A stretch of DNA of 64,000 nucleotides from Paraescarpia echinospica (lineage: Eukaryota > Annelida > Polychaeta > Sabellida > Siboglinidae): positions 2,054,758-2,118,757 of the forward strand of contig CM034539.1 in assembly GCA_020002185.1 (NCBI GenBank), read 5' to 3'. Of the stretch, positions 54,267 to 63,274 are shown piece after piece; position 1 is the first letter of the stretch, and every line of letters starts with the position of its first letter. The position numbers and the translations under genes were made by a program. Under the pieces are notes generated by a model, which did not search any database, had not been told where the DNA came from, and saw nothing but the letters and a program-made list of their open reading frames with translations.

Positions 54267-55025
54267 TTAGTCATCGTCGTCGTCATATCTTTTTAGTGTG
54301 CGGACTGTATACGAGGGGTCCCCGTTCCAAGTCGTCTTCCGCACACTAATCTCCACTTTAGTACCGGTTAACTCGAGCACGGTATCGCGGAGATCCTCCT
54401 CGTTCAATTCCGTCAGGTACTCGGCCGTGAACTCGACGAGATTAGACATTTGGCTATCGAACAACGTAAGCCAAAGCTCATCTTCGTCCTCCTCGCCGTC
54501 CTTCACCATCACACGCAACGCGAAGAAATATTTCGGTACAAACACTTCCCCGTGCGTTCGACATATCAGGACCCCGTCTTTGTTTGTCTGTAATTTCCGG
54601 CGACAACGGGAACATCCCAAATAGGTGGTGCCGGGTTCGCCTTTGTACGAGACGGCCTCGATCATAACGGGTGACAGGATTCTATATACGCCGTTGACGG
54701 CGCACTTCAGATGTCTCAGACTCACCGCTGTGGCGCGTGTCGACGCCGTCGATTCACGTTCCATCGAACCGCTCCGCGACAGTACCGGGGGCTGCGCTGC
54801 CGTCTCGTCGGGCTGTTCCAAGCGCGCCTCTTCGGCGCTTCGTTTTCGGCCGACCGTCAACGGGGCCGCGATCAGCGTAACGGGACGCTTAACTGGCGGT
54901 GACACCCCCGTTGACAAGGCTGCAATCAGTGCCGAAGGTTGACTGCTGCTGGCCGCCGCCTTCATCGACTGCTTACGCGGCGCCTTCGACTTTTTTGTTT
55001 GTTGTTGTTGACTTTCATCCGCCAT
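54267..55025 (-). CDS. RPA70-C-like OB-fold protein; shared first exon
   Basis: Unspliced, 252 aa. Residues 1-100 are disordered (Gln/Lys/Ala/Ser-rich) and end exactly at a donor GCG|GTGAGT (exon end 54726, phase 0). Residues 101-252 resemble the C-terminal DNA-binding domain of replication protein A 70: YLGCSRC...LICRTH gives a C-x2-C-x13-C-x2-H zinc ribbon, then FFALRVMV...LWLTLFDSQMSNLV. RPA70-C normally has four cysteines; here the last ligand is His. A single-strand DNA-binding role in element replication is likely. Splicing at 54726 would replace the whole OB-fold by exon B, C, D or E, each in phase. Confidence 0.7.
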   Translation of the reverse strand: MADESQQQQTKKSKAPRKQSMKAAASSSQPSALIAALSTGVSPPVKRPVTLIAAPLTVGRKRSAEEARLEQPDETAAQPPVLSRSGSMERESTASTRATAVSLRHLKCAVNGVYRILSPVMIEAVSYKGEPGTTYLGCSRCRRKLQTNKDGVLICRTHGEVFVPKYFFALRVMVKDGEEDEDELWLTLFDSQMSNLVEFTAEYLTELNEEDLRDTVLELTGTKVEISVRKTTWNGDPSYTVRTLKRYDDDDD

Positions 55026-55055
55026 GTTGCGGAAGAACGTCTGCTGCTTGCTGCT

Positions 55056-55125
55056 CTGTAGAAAGAATACACGGTTAGAAGTTCGGCGTCATACAATATA
55101 ACATTTTCTCACCCGTTTTATACCT
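55056..55125 (-). promoter_or_regulatory. TATA-like box and possible 57-nt leader intron
   Basis: Minus strand: GGTATAAAACGG (TATA 55117-55123) lies about 95 bases before the ATG at 55025. Overlapping it, CGG|GTGAGA (exon end 55113) and TTCTAAC...TTTCTACAG (55056) form good splice signals for a very short 5' UTR intron. Both cannot be used together with the usual TATA-to-start spacing, so one of the readings is wrong. Confidence 0.4.
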
Positions 55126-55214
55126 TTTCCAAATAACACGCATGCGCACTTCACCCTAATACGTCATCTTATTCAATTATCAGTGTGAGTGCCTCGTACA
55201 TTTCAGACATTTTG

Positions 55215-55935
55215 TTTTCGAAAAAAAGCATCCGGTCACCTCGGTACATTCGCCGTTAAATCTCTCCTTACATCGATGTTCTCTAATATCGATGCACCTC
55301 GCGTGTCCTGACTCCACAGAGAATCTATACAACGTTTAGTTTCGTGCTTTTAACGTTTCGTTTATTGTTTTTGAAATGTCATTGTCTACACTATAACGCG
55401 CATGCGCACTTCACTCATATCCTTATCTTTTTTCAATTATCGTCGCGCATACTTCATCCAACCCAGGCATTTTGTTTTTGGGAAAAAGTTAGCGTTCACG
55501 TCAGTGCATACATCGTCAAATGTGACTTTTACCGCAAATTTCTCTAATATCCATGCATCTCGTGTGTCCTGATCCCCCAGCGATCTTATACAACGTTTTA
55601 TTTCGCGCTTTTAACGTTTCATTTATCGTTTGTAAAAATCCATTGTTCTCCGTTCACATTCCAACTCGTTAAGTCACGCGCAACAGATGTCACACATGTG
55701 CGCTTAACGCATTCCGTTTACTCTCCGAGGAATTTGTTTTAGGAAAAAAAGCTAACGTTGACGTCTGTGCATTCATCGTCAAATGTGACTTTTACCGCAA
55801 ATTTCTCTAATATATAAGCATCTCGTGTTTCCTGACCCTCCAGTGATCGTATATAACGTTTAATTTCGTACTTTTAACGTTTCGTTTAACGTTTGTAAAA
55901 ATCCCTTTGTTCTCCGTTCACATGTCAATCAAAAT
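55215..55935. repeat. Three ~260-bp tandem units upstream of the OB-fold gene
   Basis: Units begin near 55220, 55480 and 55741. Each has GGAAAAA(A/G), a CGTCAAATGTGACTTTTACCG-like box, TTTCTCTAATAT, ATCTCGTGTGTCCTGA and TTTTAACGTTTCGTTTA. The block lies between the divergent genes at 55025 (minus) and 56045 (plus), so it is a good candidate for a shared enhancer or replication control region. Confidence 0.6.
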
Positions 55936-56044
55936 CAGTCGTAGTGACATGCGCCACCGCCACCGCTGTTTTCACGACGCGCACATTTCATACACGCTTT
56001 TACAACCACGCAAACACGTCGTCTCCACCCATCGCTCTCACAAC

Positions 56045-56978
56045 ATGGCCACAACGAAACCACGGTAAGACATTTTATTTAAATGCACGTTTTTATTGTT
56101 GTATTTAAACAGTGCTTACTATAACATGCATGCATTTTATTTAAATGCATGTTTTTATTATTTAAATGTTTTACTAGTATGCACGTTTTTATTGTTGTAA
56201 TGCATGTTTTCACTAGTTTTGCATGCATGCATTTTATTTACTTCAAATATTTTATTTATTTATTTATTTTTCACTAGTTTTACCGTTTAAACATGCATGC
56301 ATGCATTTTATTTAAATGCACGTTTTTATTGTTAAACACATGTATTTTTAACATGCATACATTTTATTTAAATGCACGTTTTTATTGTTGTTTTATTTAA
56401 ATTGTTTTATCGTTTAAATGCATGTTGTATTATTTAATGCATACTAGTACGCATTTTACCGTTTAAACATGCATGCATTTTATTTAAACAATGTATTTTA
56501 CCAATAATTTCAATTTACTATCTCACTCATTTTATTCATCCTTTGTCTATTTCATAGACCGATCCAACTGCCTACAAGGGACGGATATACCCCGCGTAGG
56601 GCGATTGTCCTGCCCGACGCGTCGACGACAAAGTCGACACCAACATGCAAGGTCACGCCGTCCGTCCGTCCGCCAGCTTCGCCAGCGTCGGCGTCCAATG
56701 TCACAGCAGCAGCAGCTTACTACAGTGACGATGAAATTGTTCCCGATCTAGCGCGAGTGTTTCTCATGAAGCTACCTAACGGTTTATGGAGAACACTAAC
56801 GCCTCCAGAAATCTATCGGCGGGAAGGCTTCGGTCTTCCGCCGGAGATCGCCTCCTCGCCGGCGACCGACAGGCGCCAACAACTCTATCGGCGGGAAGGC
56901 TTCAGTCTTCTGCCGGCCTCCTCGCCGGCGACCGACAGGCGCCAACCCGTCGGTCGCGGGCGAACGCTGCTATATTAA
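56045..56978 (+). CDS. Two-exon gene, MATTKP leader joined to repeat-bearing protein
   Basis: Exon 1 is 56045-56064 (ATG, six codons plus two bases) with donor CACG|GTAAGA. The intron (56065-56557) is AT-rich with many TTTAAATGCATG units and ends TTTGTCTATTTCATAG. Exon 2 is 56558-56978. The joined frame is open for 146 residues. It contains YYSDDEIVPDLARVFLMKLP and a tandem protein repeat, YRREGFGLPP...SSPATDRRQ and YRREGFSLLP...SSPATDRRQ. AATAAA overlaps the stop (56977-56982). No family is recognised. Its position at the right end opposite the OB-fold gene suggests an early or regulatory role. Confidence 0.6.
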
Positions 56979-57123
56979 TAAATATTCCAGTCACTACTCA
57001 CGTTTTCACGCGTCAATTTTCAATGCATAAACACCCTACTGAATGTTAGTGTATTTATGCATTTGATAATCCCACGACTAGACGTATTTAAACGCATTGC
57101 TTTCGTTTTAATCCGTCCACCAG

Positions 57124-57268
57124 AACAACGCCGTTAGCCAGCTATGCTGTCATCCAGGGGTCAAAGACCAGTAGGGCAGCAGCCCTTATCGCTGCAGCAG
57201 TCGTCGTCGCTCCTCTTGCTGTCAACATCACATACGGGGACATCTCAACGTTTATACAATGGTTTTAA
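57124..57268 (+). CDS. Alternative 3' exon for the MATTKP leader (membrane tail)
   Basis: After acceptor AATCCGTCCACCAG an open frame, entered in phase 2 exactly as exon 2 of the preceding gene is, runs 47 codons: TTPLASYAVIQGSK, then RAAALIAAAVVVAPLAVNI (a hydrophobic segment), ending ISTFIQWF. Joining to the same leader would make a short membrane protein. It has no ATG in this frame. An overlapping ATG frame at 57144 is less protein-like. Confidence 0.45.
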
Positions 57269-57574
57269 TACACAATGGTTAGCGTATTGCTTACGTCAGC
57301 ACAACTCCTACCCCAGCGTATTGCTTACGTCAGCACAACTCCTACCCCAGTTATAGGTGGTCCGTTTATACAATGATTTTAATACACAATGGTTAGCGTA
57401 TTGCTTACGTCAGCACAACTCCTACCCCAGCGTATTGCTTACGTCAGCACAACTCCTACCCAGTTATAGGTGGTCCACTTCACTTCACTTTAGCGTGGTT
57501 ATAAAGTACGAAACTAAACTTATATACTTTAGCATGGTTATAAAGTACGAAACTAAACTTATATACTTTATTAT
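57240..57574. repeat. Subterminal tandem repeats at the Polinton right end
   Basis: A ~115-bp unit (GTTTATACAATG(G/A)TTTTAAT...CCTACCC(C)AGTTATAGGTGG) occurs twice, each holding two GCGTATTGCTTACGTCAGCA boxes. These are followed by two copies of TTTAGC(G/A)TGGTTATAAAG. No gene is called. Confidence 0.75.
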
Positions 57575-57904
57575 TAAACGCATTATTGCTTACGTCAGCG
57601 CGCTCTAGGTACGACGTTGATCGCTAGGACTAAAATACTCTCTGCACTCACCGCTAGGTGGCATCTCTCTAGTGTACTGTCAATCATCCAATTAGTATCA
57701 AATTACATCGCTCATCAATCACGTTTTTTATAAGTAGGTTTCCCAAACTCATTAGTGTCAACCACAAAGCCTTTGATCTTTTTTTATGCATAGGATTAGT
57801 CTCGCATTATTGCTGACTCAGCGGTGTGCTCGAAAACGATTAGTGGTCATTAAATTCTTTTTTATAAGTAGGCTTTTGAGATCGTACAGGTCCTACTATC
57901 TACT
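57575..57904 (-). repeat. Polinton right terminal inverted repeat
   Basis: 330 bp, complementary to 41266-41595, with three differences found by eye. Confidence 0.92.
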
Positions 57905-57910
57905 CAGGTA
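57905..57910. repeat. Right target-site duplication CAGGTA
   Basis: Identical to 41260-41265. It immediately follows the last base of the terminal repeat. Confidence 0.9.
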
Positions 57911-58564
57911 GCGCACTGATGTGTCATTATTACATTATGTTTTGGATAATATTGCATATTGGAGACAACAGTGACCGTTCAAAAAACACCAATAAGCATG
58001 TCGTATCATCAGAATGAATCGGCATGGTGAAGTGATGTACATTTGTATAGTAGTAGTAGTCAATTAAATTACCAAAACACAGCGTAATAATGCTATATTA
58101 ATGCAGCAGGTGGTGCTGCCTGAGTGACTATGCTTCCTTCACATTTGTAACAGTTATTTTACCTATTGACCAGTTTGGAGAATGCCAATTTACACTACTG
58201 TGCATAAGCACACACGGAAATGGTGGGAGAAATTACTTTCAGCCTGCAACAGTAAACAAAAGTAGGAATACCAGCTCAACTTTGATCCCTGCGCCTCCCC
58301 CCTTGCATATGGCGACCGACTACGGTAGGACAGTGGCTACGACACAAGAGGAGGGAATGACCACACCTGACCGGTGAAGAGTCTGCACTGTCTGCCATTG
58401 CCCCATCTAGGTGGGTTGACTTTCTTGACTTAAATGCATATGCAAATTTGAACCGTCACTATCCTTCTGGATATGACACCCTTTAGCGGATGCTGGTCGT
58501 GGTGAATTCCTGGTGTAGAAAAAGTAAAAAAAAGTGAAAATATTGATTGATAAATTCTGATATT

Positions 58565-60510
58565 GATATGGCGCCTTGCAAGTGGCAAGTCAAGGCAAAG
58601 CGACACTTGGTGTGTGATCACTGCCACAGCTTGGTGGATTTTGCACTGTCCGGCTGTGGGATGTCATGGGCAGAAACCAAGGAGGAGGGATTCACCTTTC
58701 AGTGCATGGGGTGTTGAAAGGTGGAGTGTCTGTAGAAGGAGATAGTTAGGTTGACAGATATTGAGAAGGGGATGGAGATGAAAATTAACAAGGAGACAGG
58801 TGGAATGGAGAGAGAAGACAGGAAGACAGGTGGGAATACTTTGAGACTGAAGGAGAAGAGTAGTGGCAAGAAGACTGAGGAAAGGAGACTGAGAGGGGGT
58901 AAGGTGATTGGAGGGGAAGAAATTGGAAAATCGACGACAGAAAACGTGACAGGCGTGAAGGTGACAGGGGAGTAAGTTACCGTTGAGAAAGATGGAGGGA
59001 AATGAGACGGGAGAGGAGAGAAGAAAATGTAATGGGAGGAAAGATGAAGGGAGGAAAGGAAGTGAGAGCGAATGTGATTGAAGAGAAATCGATAAAAGGG
59101 ACGCTGACAGGAGAAAAGGTAACAAGATAAAAAGCGATAGGAAAGAATGGATCGGAGGAGAATGTGACAGGAGAGAAGATGGCAGGGAAAAGACAACAAC
59201 CAGACAGATGCAAACCGGAGAAGGAGCTACTCTGAGGCAGTGATTGAGGGGGGCAATGAGAAGAGAGAGGGTGTTCATGGGCGACTCTATTCTGAGAACG
59301 ACAGATAAGACACTAAGCCAAGGGGAGGACGTCGTTGTTTGTCTACCAGTGGCTAGGATAGAGCATGTAACTAAAAGGGTAGAGAAGGTATTGGGGCACG
59401 ACAAGGTAGGGTCTATACTAATACATGTAGGTACAAATAATGTAGACAGGGAGGGAACCACTGGGATAGTGTAGAAGTACAGACAGTTAGTGAGGAAGTT
59501 AAAGAAGGCAAGAGTCGAACAGACTATTCTTTCAGGAATTTTACCAGTAATTGGAGGTAGGGGGGCAAATATAGAAACTGCAAAAGGATGGCGATCAGCG
59601 CACTAGTTGAGCAGTTGTGTGAAGAAGAGGGGGTGGGGTTCACAGATTTATGGGGGTACTTTGTTGGGAGGGAAGATATGTACATGAGAGATGACCTCCA
59701 TCTAAGTGGAAAGGGTGCAGCAGTATTCTCAGAGAACCTGCTTCGATCCGTTGACAGTGGGACTGGTTGTTTCTATATTGACAAGTTGATAAAATGGTCT
59801 GAGAAGTGGCAAATGCTGTTCACTTTTGGGATATGTATATGCCTTCACACAGGACATGATAAAGAAGATGTACAATATACAATGGGTGTACTGTTCTAAG
59901 TATTATTAAAAAAGAAAAGGACTTTGAGTTAACCATAATTGCTGATATGAAGGTTTCAGTGCAGTGCGGAACTGCAGCTTCAAAAGAAAATCAAATCATT
60001 TGATTAATTATGCGAAATATAGCGTATAAGGAACAAGAACTGTACAAAACAATAGTTAGGCTTCGTTTAGTATATTGTTTACAAGCGTAGAGGCCATATC
60101 GGCATATATATGTTAGAAAGAGTACAGAGGAGAGCAACTAAAATGATTCCAAAACTGAGGGATCGTAGTGATGAAATACGCCTAAAAGAATGTGTTTTAA
60201 CAACACTAGAGACCAGGAGTTTGAGAGGATATCAGATAGAAGTGTTTAAAATATTCAATGGTTATGACAATATTGATACAACTGGGTTTTTTTCAGTTAA
60301 GAAAGAACCAGAGGACATGAAGTTACATTAGTAATGGAGCAGTGCAGATTGGATAGAAGAAAGTTCTCATTTTCACAAAGGACTATAAATGAGTGGAACA
60401 GATAATCTGCTGATTGTGCGGGTGTTAGTAGCGTGAATATGTTTAAACATGAAATCGACACATACCTCAGAAGGGCGGGATACACGTATATAAAAGGTTT
60501 GAACTCTTGA
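58565..60510 (+). pseudogene. CR1-type LINE: ORF1 zinc finger and esterase fused to ORF2 tail (right copy)
   Basis: Plus-strand counterpart of 34216-32340. The zinc-finger region is near 58570-58710 and the Lys/Glu/Thr-rich linker at 58751-59230. The SGNH esterase has GDSILRTTDKT (59271), VGTNNVDREGTTGIV and DDLHLSGKGAAV, so the DxxH block is kept here. After SVDSGTGCFYIDKL comes the ORF2 tail (ERVQRRATKMIPKLRDRSDE, ECVLTTLETRSLRGYQIEVF). Several stops and shifts, including TAG near 59472. The same ORF1-to-ORF2 deletion junction as the left copy. Confidence 0.75.
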
Positions 60511-60544
60511 TAAGCCAAAGGGTTTCCTTGTCCACCTGCCATTT

Positions 60545-60770
60545 AGAGTTAATTCTCTGGGTGGCAATCTTGTTAAACCCCTCCATTTTGTCCTGTCTAG
60601 AACACACCTCTCTGCTATTAACAGCGGGAGTCCAGTGTCCTGCCTAACTTTGTCACTCCTCCGTGGTCTTCCTCTGTTCCTATGTCCTTTAAAGTCTTCT
60701 TTAAAGCTATTTTATGAGGTTTTCGTTTGGCATATTGCAGACATGTCCAAACCACTGGGTGAGCTAACTG
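60545..60770 (-). pseudogene. RTE-like LINE tail (right palindrome copy)
   Basis: Inverted counterpart of 31985-32220, with the same DRTKW and GHRNRG-like segments in broken frames. No separate function. Confidence 0.5.
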
Positions 60771-61560
60771 CACTAAGCTGTCCAACCCTCCAGAACCAAA
60801 TGAAAGTTGCGAGACGTCCGGTCTCCCACAAAGCGCTACACAACTAAATCGCCGTCAGTTTGCCAAACTATCTCAACAAGTCCAATCGCCTCACTAGATC
60901 AAACGGTCGCCACAACTTCACTAACACATCAGTCAAAACTGACATTGTCCAGTTTAATGTTTTCCCATGCACAGTTACTAGAATTCCCTTAGCCCCGAAA
61001 CGTCAAACTGTAACAAAATTATAACTTTTAAAAGCAGAACAGAAAATAACTTATTGATGTAAAGAGGTAGATGTAATCTAAGCAAGTAATAATATAATTG
61101 TTTTCCTGATTTTACATCATCTGACAACGGCATTACATACTAAATAGTTCTTCTCTTAACGATGTAGCCGTATATCATCACGGTAATCAGAAATCTTATA
61201 ACAAGAAAAAAGTAAAGGACAAAAAGTGACAGAATTTCCACAACATGAAACTGTTGTTCTCTACCAGCACCTCAATACTTTTCACCATGGTTCATGTCCT
61301 TAAAAATGCCACATTCTTTCTCAGTTTTCACTTGTCTACAGTTTTCTGAGTTTCATTCAGGGTTTGCTGATATTTATTAATCTGAATGTTAATTTTTTTT
61401 ATAAATAATTGTATGAATACCGAGTGTATATATACCTTTTAAACACACAATATGTTAACACGAATGTATGTTTATATTATATACAAAATTATAGTGATAT
61501 AAAAATGCGTTACTTTCTATCCGTTACTGTTTGTCTGTTACTTTCTTACCTACATATGTG
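60771..61560. other. No recognisable gene
   Basis: Palindrome-arm DNA paired with 31.1-31.96 kb. Confidence 0.35.
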
Positions 61561-61594
61561 ACATGTCCGTTGTTTGTTTCTGGTAACAAGTAAC

Positions 61595-61640
61595 ACCCTG
61601 CAGTGTCTGCGGCCAGGCTGTGACTATCTGGTCTAGTCAA
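61595..61640 (+). pseudogene. SLX1 exon remnant (right copy)
   Basis: After ACACCCTGCAG the frame starts CLRPGCDYL and is then replaced by unrelated sequence, so most of the exon seen at 30926-31139 is deleted here. Confidence 0.5.
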
Positions 61641-62160
61641 TCTGTTACTGTCATAAGACGGATCGAGGGGGCCTGGGAGATTTTAGGAATTTTGCGTGCC
61701 CGCAGACCTTTTATAATGGGTCAACGTGACGGTACCCCCTAGACCCTCGGAAAGGTGCCCCCGTTCAGGTTATAATGCTGAAGTTACGGCGACGCGGCGA
61801 TAAAAAAAATTGAAAACCGCCCCACCCCCGTCTTCCAATGGTAACAGTCGAGCGAAGATAGGAGACAGCGCGAGAAAGGTGAAATTGTGGCTGAAACTGA
61901 CGACAAATTATCAAGTGCACTCCCGTCTTACGATATGTCACCAGTCCATCCAAGACAGCGGCTCAAGTTACGGCGGCACGGCAGCGACAACATTTTGACA
62001 ACAGCATTTGGTTCGGCCGCCAGTGCAGGTTTTGCTCCCCCAGCCTCGTTTTCTTGATGTCATTATGTGTTAATAAAGTAGTTTTTAGAATATCTTAGCA
62101 TATTCATTTTGTTAGCAGTTTTGTGAACATTTTAATGTTTTTTATTGTATTACTTACCAT
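61641..62160. other. No recognisable gene
   Basis: Shared with 30.4-30.9 kb in inverted form (for example GACGGGGGTGGGGCGG and GGGTCAACGTGAC). No coding signal. Confidence 0.35.
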
Positions 62161-62178
62161 ATATATATATATATATCA
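62157..62178. repeat. (TA)n microsatellite
   Basis: About ten TA units. The left copy of this locus (about 30350) is much shorter. Confidence 0.85.
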
Positions 62179-62269
62179 TTGCTATATAATGTTGTAACAT
62201 TAATAAATTGTTTAGCATTTCGTTATATTAAAATATTAGTATGAATGTATATAAAGCACCCAAGAGCAA

Positions 62270-62545
62270 TTGTAATTGATTGAGCGCTATACAAATACTT
62301 TTATCATTATTACCTTACCTATCTTCTTCAGGTCTCATGGCCCAGTGCATCTTCTCCAGTTTGTCATGTTTCTGTCCGTTTTGGCTTCAATCCAGGTCTT
62401 CCACTTAAGTTCTTGTCTCTCTTTCTATTGTTCCTCGCCAGTTTGTCTTTGGGCGAACCACTTTCGGTTTCCCTTTTGACATCCATGTTAACGCAATCAG
62501 TCAGTTACTCTCTTCATTTGTTTATGAGCTCATGTCCAACCCATC
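62270..62545 (-). pseudogene. RTE-like LINE tail (right palindrome copy)
   Basis: Inverted counterpart of 29960-30205: the antisense of 62290-62545 gives the same WxGHELINK and DRNxTNW segments with shifts. Confidence 0.5.
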
Positions 62546-62699
62546 TCCATCTTCTTTTCCCGATTTGTACGCTGATCTTCATTTGTTTTAATCAGGGTAT
62601 CTTATCAATGTGTAGGGTTCGTATGGGCCTGAAAATCACTTTGTAGAATTTTTTTGTTTTATTAGAAATAATATTCTATAAAAAGTATTTTTGTGTTTT

Positions 62700-63070
62700 C
62701 AGGGTGCTGACAGCGACGAATCATGAGACATTGGACACAAGAGTTACATGACTCACAGACACCATCAAATGACATCTACTGACATTTATGATTTATATTA
62801 TACATTGACACAAGAATCTCAGATATCACTAAATGACATATGCTGACAGTGATGACTCTTATGATACATAGACACAATAGTCATAGACACCATCAAATGA
62901 CATCAGCTGACCGTGATGATTCATATGATACATAGACACAGTAGCCACAGACACAGACACAGACACATGACATCAGCTGACAGTGATGACTCATATGATA
63001 CATAGTCACAAGAGTCACAAACACCATCAACTGACATATGCTGACAGTGATGACTCTTATGATACATGGA
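62700..63070. repeat. Minisatellite (TGACAGTGATGACTC)
   Basis: Five to six units of 50-90 bp with CTGACAGTGATGACTC, ATGATACATAGACACA and CACCATCAAATGACAT. Inverted counterpart of 29560-29825, with more units here. Confidence 0.75.
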
Positions 63071-63274
63071 AACAACGATGTTAGTCCTTTATTCTCTCTA
63101 CTTCTTTCCTCTAAATCTTTTCCTTCGTATCTTGATTGTCTAATCTTCTCTTCCTCAATACATCAACTAACAGTTATCCTTGTATTTTCGTGATGTTGCA
63201 CATGGTCTTCTATTAGAGTCAGCTCTTCTAAGAATGTTTTCGTTACTTTTATTATCTGCCTACAATATAGGTTA

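Larger units (their letters stand above)
41266..57904. mobile_element. Polinton/Maverick element, 16,639 bp
   Basis: It is defined by 330-bp terminal inverted repeats beginning AGTAGATAG and a 6-bp target duplication. It encodes the full Polinton core: integrase, protein-primed DNA polymerase B, packaging ATPase, protease, major capsid protein and penton, so it could once have made virions (a polintovirus). Capsid and packaging genes run on the plus strand; polymerase and the splicing-rich gene run on the minus strand. By eye the terminal repeats differ at three positions with no indel, so insertion is recent compared with its surroundings. Only the polymerase shows obvious damage. It differs from the usual gene set by carrying a NADAR enzyme, an RPA-like OB-fold and alternatively spliced genes. 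Confidence 0.95.
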
